Shown here: piece by piece, positions 7,021 to 13,863 of the stretch
Numbering within the stretch: position 1 is the stretch's first letter
Layout of the letters: each line of letters opens with the position of its first letter
From: Acidobacteriota bacterium
Lineage (GTDB): Bacteria; Acidobacteriota; Terriglobia; Acidiferrales; UBA7541
Direction of reading: 5' to 3'
Assembly: GCA_013287135.1 (NCBI GenBank)
Contig: JABDEK010000025.1
Span: 376-49,034, forward strand
DNA length: 48,659 bases
The notes under the pieces: model-generated
Told to the model about the DNA's origin: nothing
The model's database searches: none
What the model saw: the letters and a program-made list of their open reading frames with translations, nothing else
Translations under genes and position numbers: made by a program

Positions 7021-7307
7021 TCACCTGTCGCAACGATTGGATCTGAACGCCTGGACCACGATTCCGCAGCGGCCCGCACTTCTTGTAACCTGATTGTACG
7101 GAGCCGACTGATAAGACGTTCGACAACGCGCACGAGATAGCTAGCTGCATCGCGTTGTTTGACTCGACTTTTCCCTTGATCTGCAAGGAACCGGATGTAG
7201 GATTCGCGCTCGGGCAGTAGAGCGACCTCTCGATGCCTTGCGAGCGCCGATGAACGTAGGACGACCTTGTGTAAGAAGTGCGCCGACCTCAAATCAAAGG
7301 GGCGCAA
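7021..7307 (-). pseudogene. N-terminal fragment of a tyrosine recombinase/integrase
   Basis: The leftward frame encodes LARHREVALLPERESYIRFL, then a segment ADQGKSRVKQRDAASYLVRV and LRTIRLQEVRAAAESW. This matches the style of the N-terminal core-binding region of a family of transposon-associated tyrosine recombinases (R-x-APL-x-ER-x-x-yL, GxS, then a helix ending in RxxxR and AxxxW). The catalytic domain with its Arg-His-Arg-Tyr residues is absent because the frame runs into the truncated hydrolase at about 7020. It is probably the relic of an element that inserted into the hydrolase gene and was largely lost. Identification is by pattern and not certain. Confidence 0.5.
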
Positions 7308-7308
7308 A

Positions 7309-7749
7309 TTAAATCAGGGTTATCGAGTCGCGAGCCGGATTCTTCTCCGGCAGGAGCGAGGCGATGCCGGAATCGAGGGTGACCAGTTTTCCTTTCCTAT
7401 GGAGCGCCAAGCCCAACAGGTACGCATCGGTGACCTGTTGATGGCCGACAATTCGCGGCGCGCAAGAGGCGATGGCATCGAGCAACCCGATATCGTCCGG
7501 CCAGAATTGGTGAGCGGGATGTGTGAGGTTGGATTGCAGGAGCGCGATAGCGTGTGCGGGTGTCAACGCATCCGGTGAGAAAGCGGGATTCGACAGAATC
7601 CGGACGAAGGCCGTCTCCGTAAACGGGCACGTAGCCCACTTCTCTCGCGCGTGATGAGCGAGCCATTGCTGAACTTTCCCATGAGCGCGATGAGCCGGCC
7701 ACGTCATAGCAATGAGAACGTTCACATCGAGCAAGGAAGCGCTGCTCAC
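7309..7749 (-). CDS. vapC: VapC-type PIN-domain toxin
   Basis: The 146-residue protein is a PIN-domain ribonuclease, the toxin of a type II toxin-antitoxin pair. The acidic residues that bind the catalytic metal are visible: Asp8 in LLDVNVLIAM, a glutamate in TETAFVRIL (about residue 46), an aspartate in VTDAYLLGLA (about 107) and one in LVTLDSGI (about 127). Start is GTG 7749, overlapping the antitoxin stop by GTGA, so the two are translated as a coupled pair. Members cleave specific RNAs, often initiator tRNA or rRNA. All key residues are intact, so it is probably functional. It lies next to recombinase debris, as toxin-antitoxin pairs in accessory DNA often do. Confidence 0.9.
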   Translation of the reverse strand: MSSASLLDVNVLIAMTWPAHRAHGKVQQWLAHHAREKWATCPFTETAFVRILSNPAFSPDALTPAHAIALLQSNLTHPAHQFWPDDIGLLDAIASCAPRIVGHQQVTDAYLLGLALHRKGKLVTLDSGIASLLPEKNPARDSITLI

Positions 7750-7973
7750 TCGATCTCATCCTGCAGCTTGCGGACGTGTTCGTTGCTTACCTGAGACGAA
7801 CCGGGCGGCAACTCAACCACGTGGAAGCCATTAACTACCCGCGTTTGCAAGGGTGCGTTCAATCCGCGGCGCACGAGCTCGGAAACCGCTTTGCCAATCG
7901 GTATTTCCCGGCTTTCTGCATATGTCTTTGCCTCTCGGAAGACATCATCATCAAGTGAAAGTGTTGTTCTCAT
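7746..7973 (-). CDS. vapB: VapB-type ribbon-helix-helix antitoxin
   Basis: The 75-residue product starts MRTTLSLDDDVFREAKTYAE, the standard N-terminal ribbon-helix-helix of CopG/VapB-like antitoxins (a short strand, then an aspartate-rich turn and helix), followed by AVSELVRRGL and a C-terminal tail (FHVVELPPG and an acidic end) expected to wrap the toxin. It represses its own operon as a dimer and neutralises the PIN toxin encoded immediately downstream, with which it overlaps by four bases. No ribosome site is present at normal distance: the only GAGG is one base from the ATG, so a leaderless transcript is possible. Confidence 0.88.
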   Translation of the reverse strand: MRTTLSLDDDVFREAKTYAESREIPIGKAVSELVRRGLNAPLQTRVVNGFHVVELPPGSSQVSNEHVRKLQDEIE

Positions 7974-7980
7974 GCCTCAT

Positions 7981-8010
7981 ATGATGCCACAATTTAGGTA
8001 CTGATGTCAA
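7981..8010 (-). promoter_or_regulatory. Possible vapBC promoter
   Basis: On the minus strand a perfect TTGACA (8010-8005) is followed after 18 bases by CATCAT (7986-7981; four of six matches to TATAAT). Transcription would start at about 7974, almost on the ATG at 7973, which fits the lack of a normal ribosome site. Confidence 0.35.
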
Positions 8011-8035
8011 TTTACAGTTATAAGCATCACGCCCA

Positions 8036-8050
8036 CGTGATGATGTCACG
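8036..8050. repeat. Inverted repeat upstream of vapBC
   Basis: CGTGA, five bases, TCACG: a short perfect inverted repeat about 26 bases upstream of the putative -35 element. It could be an operator for the ribbon-helix-helix antitoxin or a chance repeat. Confidence 0.3.
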
Positions 8051-8153
8051 CTAGTTGGCGCGTGACGCTCGCGCCGCGTTTTAAGGCGAGGGCGAGCGGA
8101 AAGAGAGACTGTCACGAACTGTTCACATCGACCGTTCGGCAAGCTGTTTTTCG

Positions 8154-8687
8154 TCAAAATGACGTCTTGGATTTGTCGTCGATTCCTGAATTCTGCGAGA
8201 GCGGTATGTCCTGTACCAAGGAAAGCGCTTGAACATTTACTTTCCTTGCGTCTGTTGCGACTGCCATATACGGTTCAAATGGTTCTTCTCCGGGGCCGTA
8301 CTTCTTGCTTAGGTGTTCGAGAGCGACGCGACGGAGCTCACCGTATTCGCTCTCTCGGCGCAAGTCGCGAATGACATGCCGCCACTCGAAAAACAACTCG
8401 CGGGAAAAAGACCCTTCCCCGCCCTCAAAGAGACCGAGCAGCAGAAGTGGAGTGAGCATTTCAGAGTACGCGCAAGGCCCAGACGGACTACTCCGTTCGA
8501 TTTCACTCCCGAACTTTACGCCTGCATTTTCCAAAGTTGAACGGAGGCGGGAGGGCCGGCAACCCACTGAAATGAACGCAACGGCTTCTCTGGACAAACG
8601 ATAATCACGTTCTTGAAAACCGTACTCCAGCAACCGCACAACTCGACTTCGGAGGATACCAACTTCCTCTGACCACTTGACGCTCAC
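8154..8687 (-). CDS. Hypothetical protein, function unknown
   Basis: A leftward frame encoding 177 residues from GTG 8687 (or 184 from TTG 8708; neither has a good ribosome site). The composition is soluble and mixed: a basic N terminus (SRVVRLLEYGF), a hydrophobic segment with MLTPLLLLGLFEGGEG, and a charged helical part (LRRESEYGELRRVALEHLSK) followed by KYGPGEEPF. No transmembrane helix, signal peptide or known motif was recognised. It is divergent from the secreted-protein gene with only 20-40 bases between the starts, leaving little room for two separate promoters. Length, codon-like composition and absence of stops support a real gene, but the family is unknown. Confidence 0.55.
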   Translation of the reverse strand: MSVKWSEEVGILRSRVVRLLEYGFQERDYRLSREAVAFISVGCRPSRLRSTLENAGVKFGSEIERSSPSGPCAYSEMLTPLLLLGLFEGGEGSFSRELFFEWRHVIRDLRRESEYGELRRVALEHLSKKYGPGEEPFEPYMAVATDARKVNVQALSLVQDIPLSQNSGIDDKSKTSF

Positions 8688-8728
8688 GGTCCGAGAAGCT
8701 CTAATCAAAACTTATCGAGGTGACGGCC

Positions 8729-9649
8729 ATGCAGCGGACTGGACTGTCGGCTTGCTTGATTGTCGGACTCTTCTTAATCATTGTTACTGGCTCGTCCGTT
8801 TCATCGTCCTCAGCAGGAATTTCTTCTGAAAACCGAGCCGCGGGTGTTGAGCCTGTCCTTCGTTTGGAGAAGCCACGGTACGTACTCGGAGAGGCAATTC
8901 GGTTCTGGGTCGGTGTGAGCCCCAAAAATTCAACCGGAATTCCTGAAACGCTTATGACTTCGTGCGCCTTGAGCATAACTAGTTCTGACGGAGCGCAAAG
9001 CGTCCAATCGATTGCATGGCCTGTCGACGGATCGTCCGACCGGGGCTGGATAGGTGGGTGGGGTTTCGGAGATCGGAAAATAGAGCCAGGTGACTACACG
9101 CTCGTTTTGGATTGTGCCGGGAACAAGACGCCGCAGGTGAAGTTGATCGTTGAACGAAATGAAGTATTCAGCCAAATCAGAGCAGGGTTTCGTTTCGAGC
9201 ACGCGGGAGCTGTGACGAAAGCCACTAAGGTTCCCGTTGTCCTCACGGTCCAGAATGACACAAACTCAGTCATTCGATTTCCCAAGCGTGGCGCCCTTAT
9301 GGAAGGCATCAGTATCAAAGTAGTTCGGAAAGAACCCGCTCTCGGTTCGGAGTTTTTCTACCCGTGGCAGAAGCTAAGCCACCCAAGCACCAGCCCGGCC
9401 TCATTTACAAACACCTGGGGCGCGGCTTCAGAGGTTCCGTCCGTGGTTCTTCGACCCGGACAGCACCTTGAACAACGCTTATTGCTCGGGGATGCTTACT
9501 CGTTCGAGGGAGACGGAAACTATGAAATTACCTTCAGCACAGTACTTTCGGTGCTAGTGGGAGAGGAAAATGGTCCGTTCGCCGACCTTTGTCCGATTCG
9601 ACTGCCCGTCACCGCAAGCGCGATGTTTGTTGTGGCCAACACGCGCTAA
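8729..9649 (+). CDS. Secreted protein of unknown function
   Basis: ATG 8729 follows GAGG with eight bases spacing. The 306-residue product begins MQRTGLSACLIVGLFLIIVT, a signal peptide with a hydrophobic core and small residues at the expected cleavage region. The mature part is rich in beta-type segments: LRLEKPRYVLGEAIRFWVGV resembles the opening strand of macroglobulin- or immunoglobulin-like domains, and two further strands (VPVVLTVQNDTNSVIRFPKR and NYEITFSTVLSVLV) suggest two or three such domains. A proline/glycine/tryptophan-rich loop (DRGWIGGWGFGDRKIEPGDY) is conspicuous. No catalytic motif is visible. It may be a periplasmic or surface binding protein; this is inference from fold-like patterns only. 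Confidence 0.65.
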   Translation: MQRTGLSACLIVGLFLIIVTGSSVSSSSAGISSENRAAGVEPVLRLEKPRYVLGEAIRFWVGVSPKNSTGIPETLMTSCALSITSSDGAQSVQSIAWPVDGSSDRGWIGGWGFGDRKIEPGDYTLVLDCAGNKTPQVKLIVERNEVFSQIRAGFRFEHAGAVTKATKVPVVLTVQNDTNSVIRFPKRGALMEGISIKVVRKEPALGSEFFYPWQKLSHPSTSPASFTNTWGAASEVPSVVLRPGQHLEQRLLLGDAYSFEGDGNYEITFSTVLSVLVGEENGPFADLCPIRLPVTASAMFVVANTR

Positions 9650-9830
9650 CAAGATTAAGTGCCTGGTCAACGTAAGAGCTCTATCGGACGCGCGTTCTCA
9701 CTGAGGTCTGAAGGCAGGCAGGGAGTTCTGCGCGCGTTCGATAGAGCCGTTAATCACCGTGAAGTTCACATCAGATTAGTGAAGCTTGTGCATCTGGCAT
9801 CCAGCCGGAACATTTCATGGGAGCAACGGA

Positions 9831-10085
9831 ATGCCCCACTCAGACCTCATCCGCAAATACTTCTCCGCCTACAAAAACAAAGACTGTAAAGCTGTCGAAT
9901 CCCTATTGACGGACGACTTCGTGGTTACTAGTCCGTACGACGATCACATCGACCGAACGACCTATTTCAAACGCTGCTGGCCATATGGCGAAAAATCCCC
10001 AACTTATGTCATTGAGGCGCTTTTTGAGAAAAGCAACGAAGCCTTCATCCACGGCTTGTTCGACTGGACCGATCCGTGGCCCTAG
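9831..10085 (+). CDS. SnoaL/NTF2-like protein, probably C-terminally truncated
   Basis: ATG 9831 lies just after GGAGCAACGGA. The 84-residue product starts MPHSDLIRKYFSAYKNKDCK and continues AVESLLTDDFVVTSPYDDHI, the typical N-terminal helix pair and first strand of SnoaL-like NTF2-fold proteins of about 120-130 residues, then has TYFKRCWPYG and a strand ending in FDWTDPWP. The stop at 10083-10085 falls where the family continues with two more strands (often ending FxGxKIxxxxxY), and no frame after the stop restores them. It is either a truncated relic or an unusually short member. NTF2-fold proteins are enzymes or binding proteins; no function can be assigned. Confidence 0.55.
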   Translation: MPHSDLIRKYFSAYKNKDCKAVESLLTDDFVVTSPYDDHIDRTTYFKRCWPYGEKSPTYVIEALFEKSNEAFIHGLFDWTDPWP

Positions 10086-10179
10086 TATCCTTTACGAAAC
10101 TGTGCCAAAACGAACAGTTTAAATCTGGTTACCGGAATATCTTTATAGAAACCATAGCCGGGCAGCCAAGGGAATTGGC

Positions 10180-10659
10180 ATGAGACTCTGTGCTACAACG
10201 CTCAACTTGTTTTATGAATCTAAAATCGTTATGCGAGAGATAAAAGCATCTGCGTATCCCACTGCCGCCGAGAACAGTGCAGAGCGCCGGCGGTCACACC
10301 GCGTTTACATCACCATGCCGGTCGTCATCCGCGGAAAAAACGGGCATCTACCCTTCCGCGAAGAAACGCACACGGCCTCGGTGAACGCTCACGGCTGCAT
10401 GGTGCGAATTGCAGAAAAAGTCGTGCGAGGGCAGGAAGTCGCAATCCTCAACCCCAAGACAGTCGAGGAATTGCCTTGCACCGTAACATTCGTTGGGCAG
10501 AGGGAATCCGGTAAGACTGAGGTGGGCCTGGAATTTATCGAGCCATCACCGCTATTCTGGCGGATGACCTTTCCGTCTGAAGATTGGGATCCCTCCGAAC
10601 GTAAACGCCCTACTAGCACGAGTACGCGTGCTTTGCCCCGGCGCAATACGGCCTGCTGA
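10180..10659 (+). CDS. PilZ-domain protein
   Basis: A 159-residue protein with one PilZ domain, the cyclic di-GMP receptor fold. The N-terminal binding arginines are present in ERRRSHRVYITMPVVIRG (RxxxR at about residues 37-45), and the second conserved element appears as TASVNAHGCMVRI (the D/N-xSxxG turn, here NAHG, so the canonical aspartate is asparagine). The barrel ends with VGLEFIEPSPLFWRMTFPSE, typical of short acidobacterial-type PilZ proteins. ATG 10180 follows AAGGGA by eight bases. Whether it binds cyclic di-GMP is uncertain given the altered second motif. Two more PilZ-like genes lie at 32023-32903 and a diguanylate cyclase at 20170. Confidence 0.8.
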   Translation: MRLCATTLNLFYESKIVMREIKASAYPTAAENSAERRRSHRVYITMPVVIRGKNGHLPFREETHTASVNAHGCMVRIAEKVVRGQEVAILNPKTVEELPCTVTFVGQRESGKTEVGLEFIEPSPLFWRMTFPSEDWDPSERKRPTSTSTRALPRRNTAC

Positions 10660-10674
10660 TCCACCGGATCAAAA

Positions 10675-10836
10675 ATGACAAAAGAGAAAGCAATTGAAGC
10701 CTTACAGCATGCAGCGTTTGATGCAAGAGACGTTGGACTTAACGAAGAACAGATAATCGAAGCAGTGAAAGCGCCGACAACGGAATATCAAGCTGGGTTA
10801 AACACTTTCTCCGGCAAGCCGGTTCAATCTAGGTAA
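10675..10836 (+). CDS. Small hypothetical protein of 53 residues
   Basis: A short frame from ATG 10675 to TAA 10834-10836 lies 15 bases after the PilZ gene. The product is MTKEKAIEALQHAAFDARDV followed by a second helix-like part (NEEQIIEAVKAPTTEYQAGL) and a short basic tail. It is hydrophilic, predicted helical and free of low-complexity sequence. No strong ribosome site is visible (CCGGA seven bases upstream). It may be cotranscribed with the PilZ gene. No family is recognised. Confidence 0.4.
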   Translation: MTKEKAIEALQHAAFDARDVGLNEEQIIEAVKAPTTEYQAGLNTFSGKPVQSR

Positions 10837-10837
10837 G

Positions 10838-11026
10838 TCAGGACAGTATCGGTATGTAGTTTTCTGTTGCCCGCCGAATCGGCGCGGCGTTTTTGAATAC
10901 TTCGCCAGACTCTAGTAATATCAGGCCCAGAATCACGGCAACGTGAATTAATCCGCCGGTCACGTGAGACGCGAAAAATCCAAGCAACCAAAAAACGATA
11001 AGAATCGCGGCGATTGTCTCGAGCAT
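10838..11026 (-). CDS. Lmo0937-like small membrane protein, C terminus altered
   Basis: ATG 11026 follows ATGGAGATA at good spacing. The first 35-40 residues, MLETIAAILIVFWLLGFFAS then HVTGGLIHVAVILGLILL, match a family of roughly 50-residue bacterial membrane proteins (lmo0937 type) with two short helices, usually ending in a short basic tail. Here the frame continues as ESGEVFKNAAP and runs to 62 residues. An adjacent frame from about 10915 would give RVWRSIQKRRADSAG, a basic tail more like the family, so a one- or two-base indel may have altered the C terminus. It is the last gene of the DUF892 cluster. Function unknown, often stress-associated. Confidence 0.6.
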   Translation of the reverse strand: MLETIAAILIVFWLLGFFASHVTGGLIHVAVILGLILLESGEVFKNAAPIRRATENYIPILS

Positions 11027-11073
11027 GTTTTTATCTCCATCATTGAGCCAGAGAGCATCTGATTTTATTCTCC

Positions 11074-11304
11074 CTAACTGCGCGGATGCCTTTTCGCGTT
11101 CGAAGAGCGGAACGCGTGCGCCGTGGCAACGTGACCCTTATACTCGGCTGCCGCCGCGTTGTAGGCGTCTTGCAGTTCACGCTCGGGATTAGTCTGAGTC
11201 TTTTTGGTTTGACCTCCTCGGGGATCGTTGCCTATGTGTTCCAGACATGACCAGTGCGCCCTTGTTTGTAAGTCGCGCAGTCGTTGGCATTCTTCGCAGC
11301 TCAT
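11074..11304 (-). CDS. Small hypothetical protein with N-terminal CxxC
   Basis: A 76-residue product begins MSCEECQRLRDLQTRAHWSC, with a CxxC pair near the start and a third cysteine at position 20, followed by a proline/lysine-rich linker and a helix ELQDAYNAAAAEYKGHVATA. The cysteine pair plus helices resemble small acidobacterial proteins found near stress genes, but no named family is recognised. Start ATG 11304 has a weak GGAA upstream. It lies between the 23-residue membrane protein gene and the lmo0937-like gene on the same strand. Confidence 0.55.
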   Translation of the reverse strand: MSCEECQRLRDLQTRAHWSCLEHIGNDPRGGQTKKTQTNPERELQDAYNAAAAEYKGHVATAHAFRSSNAKRHPRS

Positions 11305-11320
11305 AGGAAGTATTCCGCTA

Positions 11321-11392
11321 TTACGCTCTTCGCACTAGCCAAACGATCACACCGTTAATCAATATGGTTCCTACTATCCCGTACCCAGACAT
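11321..11392 (-). CDS. 23-residue membrane mini-protein
   Basis: ATG 11392 is preceded by a consensus GGAGG five bases upstream, and TAA ends at 11321. The product is MSGYGIVGTILINGVIVWLV followed by RRA: an N-terminal out segment, one transmembrane helix and a basic anchor, in accord with the positive-inside rule. Very short membrane proteins of this design are common in bacteria near stress genes but are usually missed because of their size. It sits between the DUF892 gene (upstream) and the CxxC protein gene (downstream), all leftward. The ribosome site and topology make a real gene likely; no function is known. Confidence 0.55.
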   Translation of the reverse strand: MSGYGIVGTILINGVIVWLVRRA

Positions 11393-11505
11393 TTTAGCCT
11401 CCAGTGGGAAGATCTTCGGATTCAGGAGCGATGCATAAGTCTGGACCGCGGACCTTGGCTGTATCTGTTCAATTTGGTGCACAATCGTGACAACTCGAGT
11501 TTCGG

Positions 11506-12090
11506 TTAAGCACGCGCTTGGATCTGTCTAGCAGAAGAGCCAGGACCATGCGGACTCTCCTTTATGTCATTCGCCATTTGAGCCCTTAGCCTGGACCGCT
11601 CGCCGCGCTTCTTCGCTTCGATGAAGCCATGGATCAAACGCTTCGTGCGTTCGACGAAGGCCAAATGATCGCCGAGGCAACTCTCGAGCAGCACGCCGAC
11701 GCCATGGTGGCCGGAAACATCGGCGGCCGCGACTAATGTGACGTATTCCCCCGAGCGCATGTGGCTCAAATGATTGGCCTTTGCCAATACAAAGAGCCGC
11801 CTCGCCTCCTGGGATTGGATCTCAGAAAGTTCCCTACGGAAGTCCTCGACAAATACATCCTGGAGCCGTCCGGTGACGTGCACCCGTTTCTCACGGATCA
11901 TTTTGAAAGCCTCGTCCAGCTTCGCTAGGGTTTGCTGAGACACCAAAGCCCGTGCTTCGAGGACCTCTCGAATTTCCGAATTCTGGGACAGTTCTCCCAG
12001 TTCCTTGTAGACCGCTGCCGTACGCTCCGTGCCGTGCCGCACCTGGCTCAGCATGGTTACAAACAGTTCCCTTGCGTTCTTAACTCTCAT
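11506..12090 (-). CDS. DUF892/YciE-YciF ferritin-like protein
   Basis: A 194-residue all-helical protein. ATG 12090 follows GAGAGGA with eight bases spacing and is preferred over an ATG 20 codons upstream that lacks one. MRVKNARELFVTMLSQVRHG opens a ferritin-like four-helix pattern seen in the DUF892 family (LF-x-x-L-x-x-x-x-x-E, then helices with paired acidic residues such as VLEARALVSQQTLAKLDEAF, and a third helix in LAKANHLSHMRSGEYVTLVA). The C-terminal 30 residues are basic (KKRGERSRLRAQ). Such proteins are induced by osmotic or oxidative stress; the diiron site is not securely visible here. It leads a small cluster of tiny genes on the same strand. Confidence 0.65.
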   Translation of the reverse strand: MRVKNARELFVTMLSQVRHGTERTAAVYKELGELSQNSEIREVLEARALVSQQTLAKLDEAFKMIREKRVHVTGRLQDVFVEDFRRELSEIQSQEARRLFVLAKANHLSHMRSGEYVTLVAAADVSGHHGVGVLLESCLGDHLAFVERTKRLIHGFIEAKKRGERSRLRAQMANDIKESPHGPGSSARQIQARA

Positions 12091-12776
12091 AACTAATTCC
12101 TCTCCAGAAAGCTGTGTTTGGGGCCTATTGAATCGCGCCACAACCTTCACCGAGTACCGCCACCGCTTGTTAACAGCTTAAAAACAATGCAGTTGCCCGT
12201 CTAAAAGCAAATCGCTTCAGAAATGCTTACTCCTTCAGCTTGAAAAGGTCAGCGAGTGGCCCTTTCCCTCAGGGCGGCCTCTCTCGGTTGTTATTAAACG
12301 CCCGTAGGGCCGATTCACGGAGAATCATAAAGCGGCGGGAAAGGTAAAACTGTTCAATATCAGACGTTTTAGAAAATAGCCAGATGAACGCCAGCTCTGA
12401 AGCCTGGGGTTCGCGGCCACATTCGTAACATTACTAAGTTGCGTCGAAGCCGCAGAGCGATCCTCCTGGTGGAAGCCGCAATGATTTTGTGGCAATCCTA
12501 GCGGAGAAGACCTCATTGCGACTCCGTACTGTGGAAAACGTCGGATGGAAGGCCGACTCTCAGTCATCGCTGAGAACAGTGAACAAAACAGCCACAAGAG
12601 TCTTGACGAATTCAGCGAATACGGTGGGAACAGCGAACAAAAACACCGATAACGCGTTCGCTTAACACGCTGTTCATTTATGCCAAATACTAATTCAATT
12701 TTAATCCTGACTTAACGGATCAGGTTATTTGACTGTATAAGCTTTGTGGCTCAACTAATCGTGAGGACTTGCTTTG
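12091..12776. other. Long intergenic region
   Basis: About 690 bases between divergent genes. It contains GC-rich, partly self-complementary stretches around 12258-12315 and two imperfect copies of an AACAG(T/C)GAACAAAA element near 12577 and 12631. Its right third is AT-rich with a TTAACG-N18-TATAAG promoter-like pair around 12710-12740 reading toward the zinc-ribbon gene. A 90-codon leftward frame at 12325-12597 lacks protein-like character and a ribosome site. Confidence 0.4.
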
Positions 12777-12947
12777 ATGTCAAAAGAAGAAAATAAAAAA
12801 GCAACGCAGATCTGTCCTAACTGTGGCAGCGAGACCGTTTACCGGTCGCGTCGGCGCGGAAAGATTGAGCGGTTGTTACGCGTTCTAACGATCGCTCCGT
12901 TTCGATGCGAGAGTTGCTGGAATCGTTTTTTTCGACGGGTAGCGTAA
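12777..12947 (+). CDS. Small zinc-ribbon protein of 56 residues
   Basis: A short frame from ATG 12777 (GAGG nine bases upstream) to TAA 12945-12947. The product has a lysine-rich N terminus, then CPNCGSETVYRSRRRGKIER, a hydrophobic middle (LLRVLTIAP) and FRCESCWNRFFRR. The two Cys-x2-Cys pairs about 28 residues apart form a classic zinc ribbon, and the high arginine content suggests nucleic-acid or membrane-surface binding. Similar small zinc-ribbon proteins are frequent in Acidobacteriota. It is convergent with the fdhE gene, 58 bases away. Confidence 0.6.
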   Translation: MSKEENKKATQICPNCGSETVYRSRRRGKIERLLRVLTIAPFRCESCWNRFFRRVA

Positions 12948-13005
12948 GACAGTTCCGCCGCCCTATAGCCGTCGAAGGTGGCGGCACGTCCTGGCGCGAG
13001 GGAAA

Positions 13006-13863
13006 TCAGGCGCCCAAGAGGTTGACCTGTAATTTGCGATAGCCGTGCTCGTTCGCCCATAGGTCTAGAGGTATTGTGGCGAGCTCGTCTACGACGGGAA
13101 GGGCGAGACCTGTCTTGGTCAAATCGACGGTTTTTAGGTAGGTGTGGCACGTGTCGCAGACGTCCACTCGCACATGCGCGATTTCAGATGCAGAATAGAA
13201 CGCCATCTGCGGCTCTCTCTCTTCACCGCACGCCGGGCAATAGATTCTTCGGAAATTCCATTCGTGCGCACATAGCATACAAATCAGCGACTTCTTCGCT
13301 CCGTCGCCTTCACTGCGCAAGACGCCCACGACGGGTTTGCCGCCACACAGAGGGCAAAGAGACGGAGTTCCATCCAGATGCATGGGAGCACGCCGGTTGG
13401 CAAGATACTCGGCGTAGGGCTGAAGGAAAATCCAAGCCAGCAATCGTTGTGAAGGAATCGCCTCGTCCGCCTCGTTTGTTGCGTCTTCTTCTGCCGCACT
13501 GACCTCTGCCGGCGATTCCGCTTCAGCTAGCCAAAAATCTTGTATCACCCGCTGCCAGACTGCTGCACCCTTTTGCGACAAATCGACAGCGGCCTGCGCA
13601 AGAGGCGCCGGAGCAACCTGCTCGATCGCCGATAGAAAACCAGGAAATTTCGGGAGGAGAGCGAAAAGGTCCAATTCGTCGCGCAAGGGCGCGTCGCTCA
13701 AGATTTTCGGCAAAACGGGCAACGCCTTCTGGATCTCTTCATAGAGACTTTTCTGAAACGTTGCGACGCGAGAGTAGAAACGAAGTCCTTCGGCGGCGAA
13801 TGGATATGTGGAAGTTAATTCGTTGGCACGCCGGATTCGGCGGTCCCACTGCGACAGGGTCAT
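13006..13863 (-). CDS. fdhE: Formate dehydrogenase accessory protein FdhE
   Basis: The 285-residue protein matches FdhE, a rubredoxin-like chaperone needed for maturation and Tat export of respiratory formate dehydrogenases. The N-terminal half is helical (RRIRRANELTSTYPFAAEGL, the substrate-binding region of FdhE). The C-terminal half carries four Cys-x2-Cys pairs: CPLCGGKP, CMLCAHEW, CPACGEER and CDTCHTYL, which bind iron. ATG 13863 overlaps the TGA of the cytochrome b gene (ATGA), so it is the fourth and last gene of the formate dehydrogenase operon. An acidic, alanine-rich linker of about 20 residues (near 13470-13520) separates the halves. Confidence 0.93.
   Translation of the reverse strand: MTLSQWDRRIRRANELTSTYPFAAEGLRFYSRVATFQKSLYEEIQKALPVLPKILSDAPLRDELDLFALLPKFPGFLSAIEQVAPAPLAQAAVDLSQKGAAVWQRVIQDFWLAEAESPAEVSAAEEDATNEADEAIPSQRLLAWIFLQPYAEYLANRRAPMHLDGTPSLCPLCGGKPVVGVLRSEGDGAKKSLICMLCAHEWNFRRIYCPACGEEREPQMAFYSASEIAHVRVDVCDTCHTYLKTVDLTKTGLALPVVDELATIPLDLWANEHGYRKLQVNLLGA

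Noticed and set aside
12325..12597. Leftward 90-codon frame in the large intergenic region
   Set aside because: No ribosome site, no recognisable fold, composition not protein-like.
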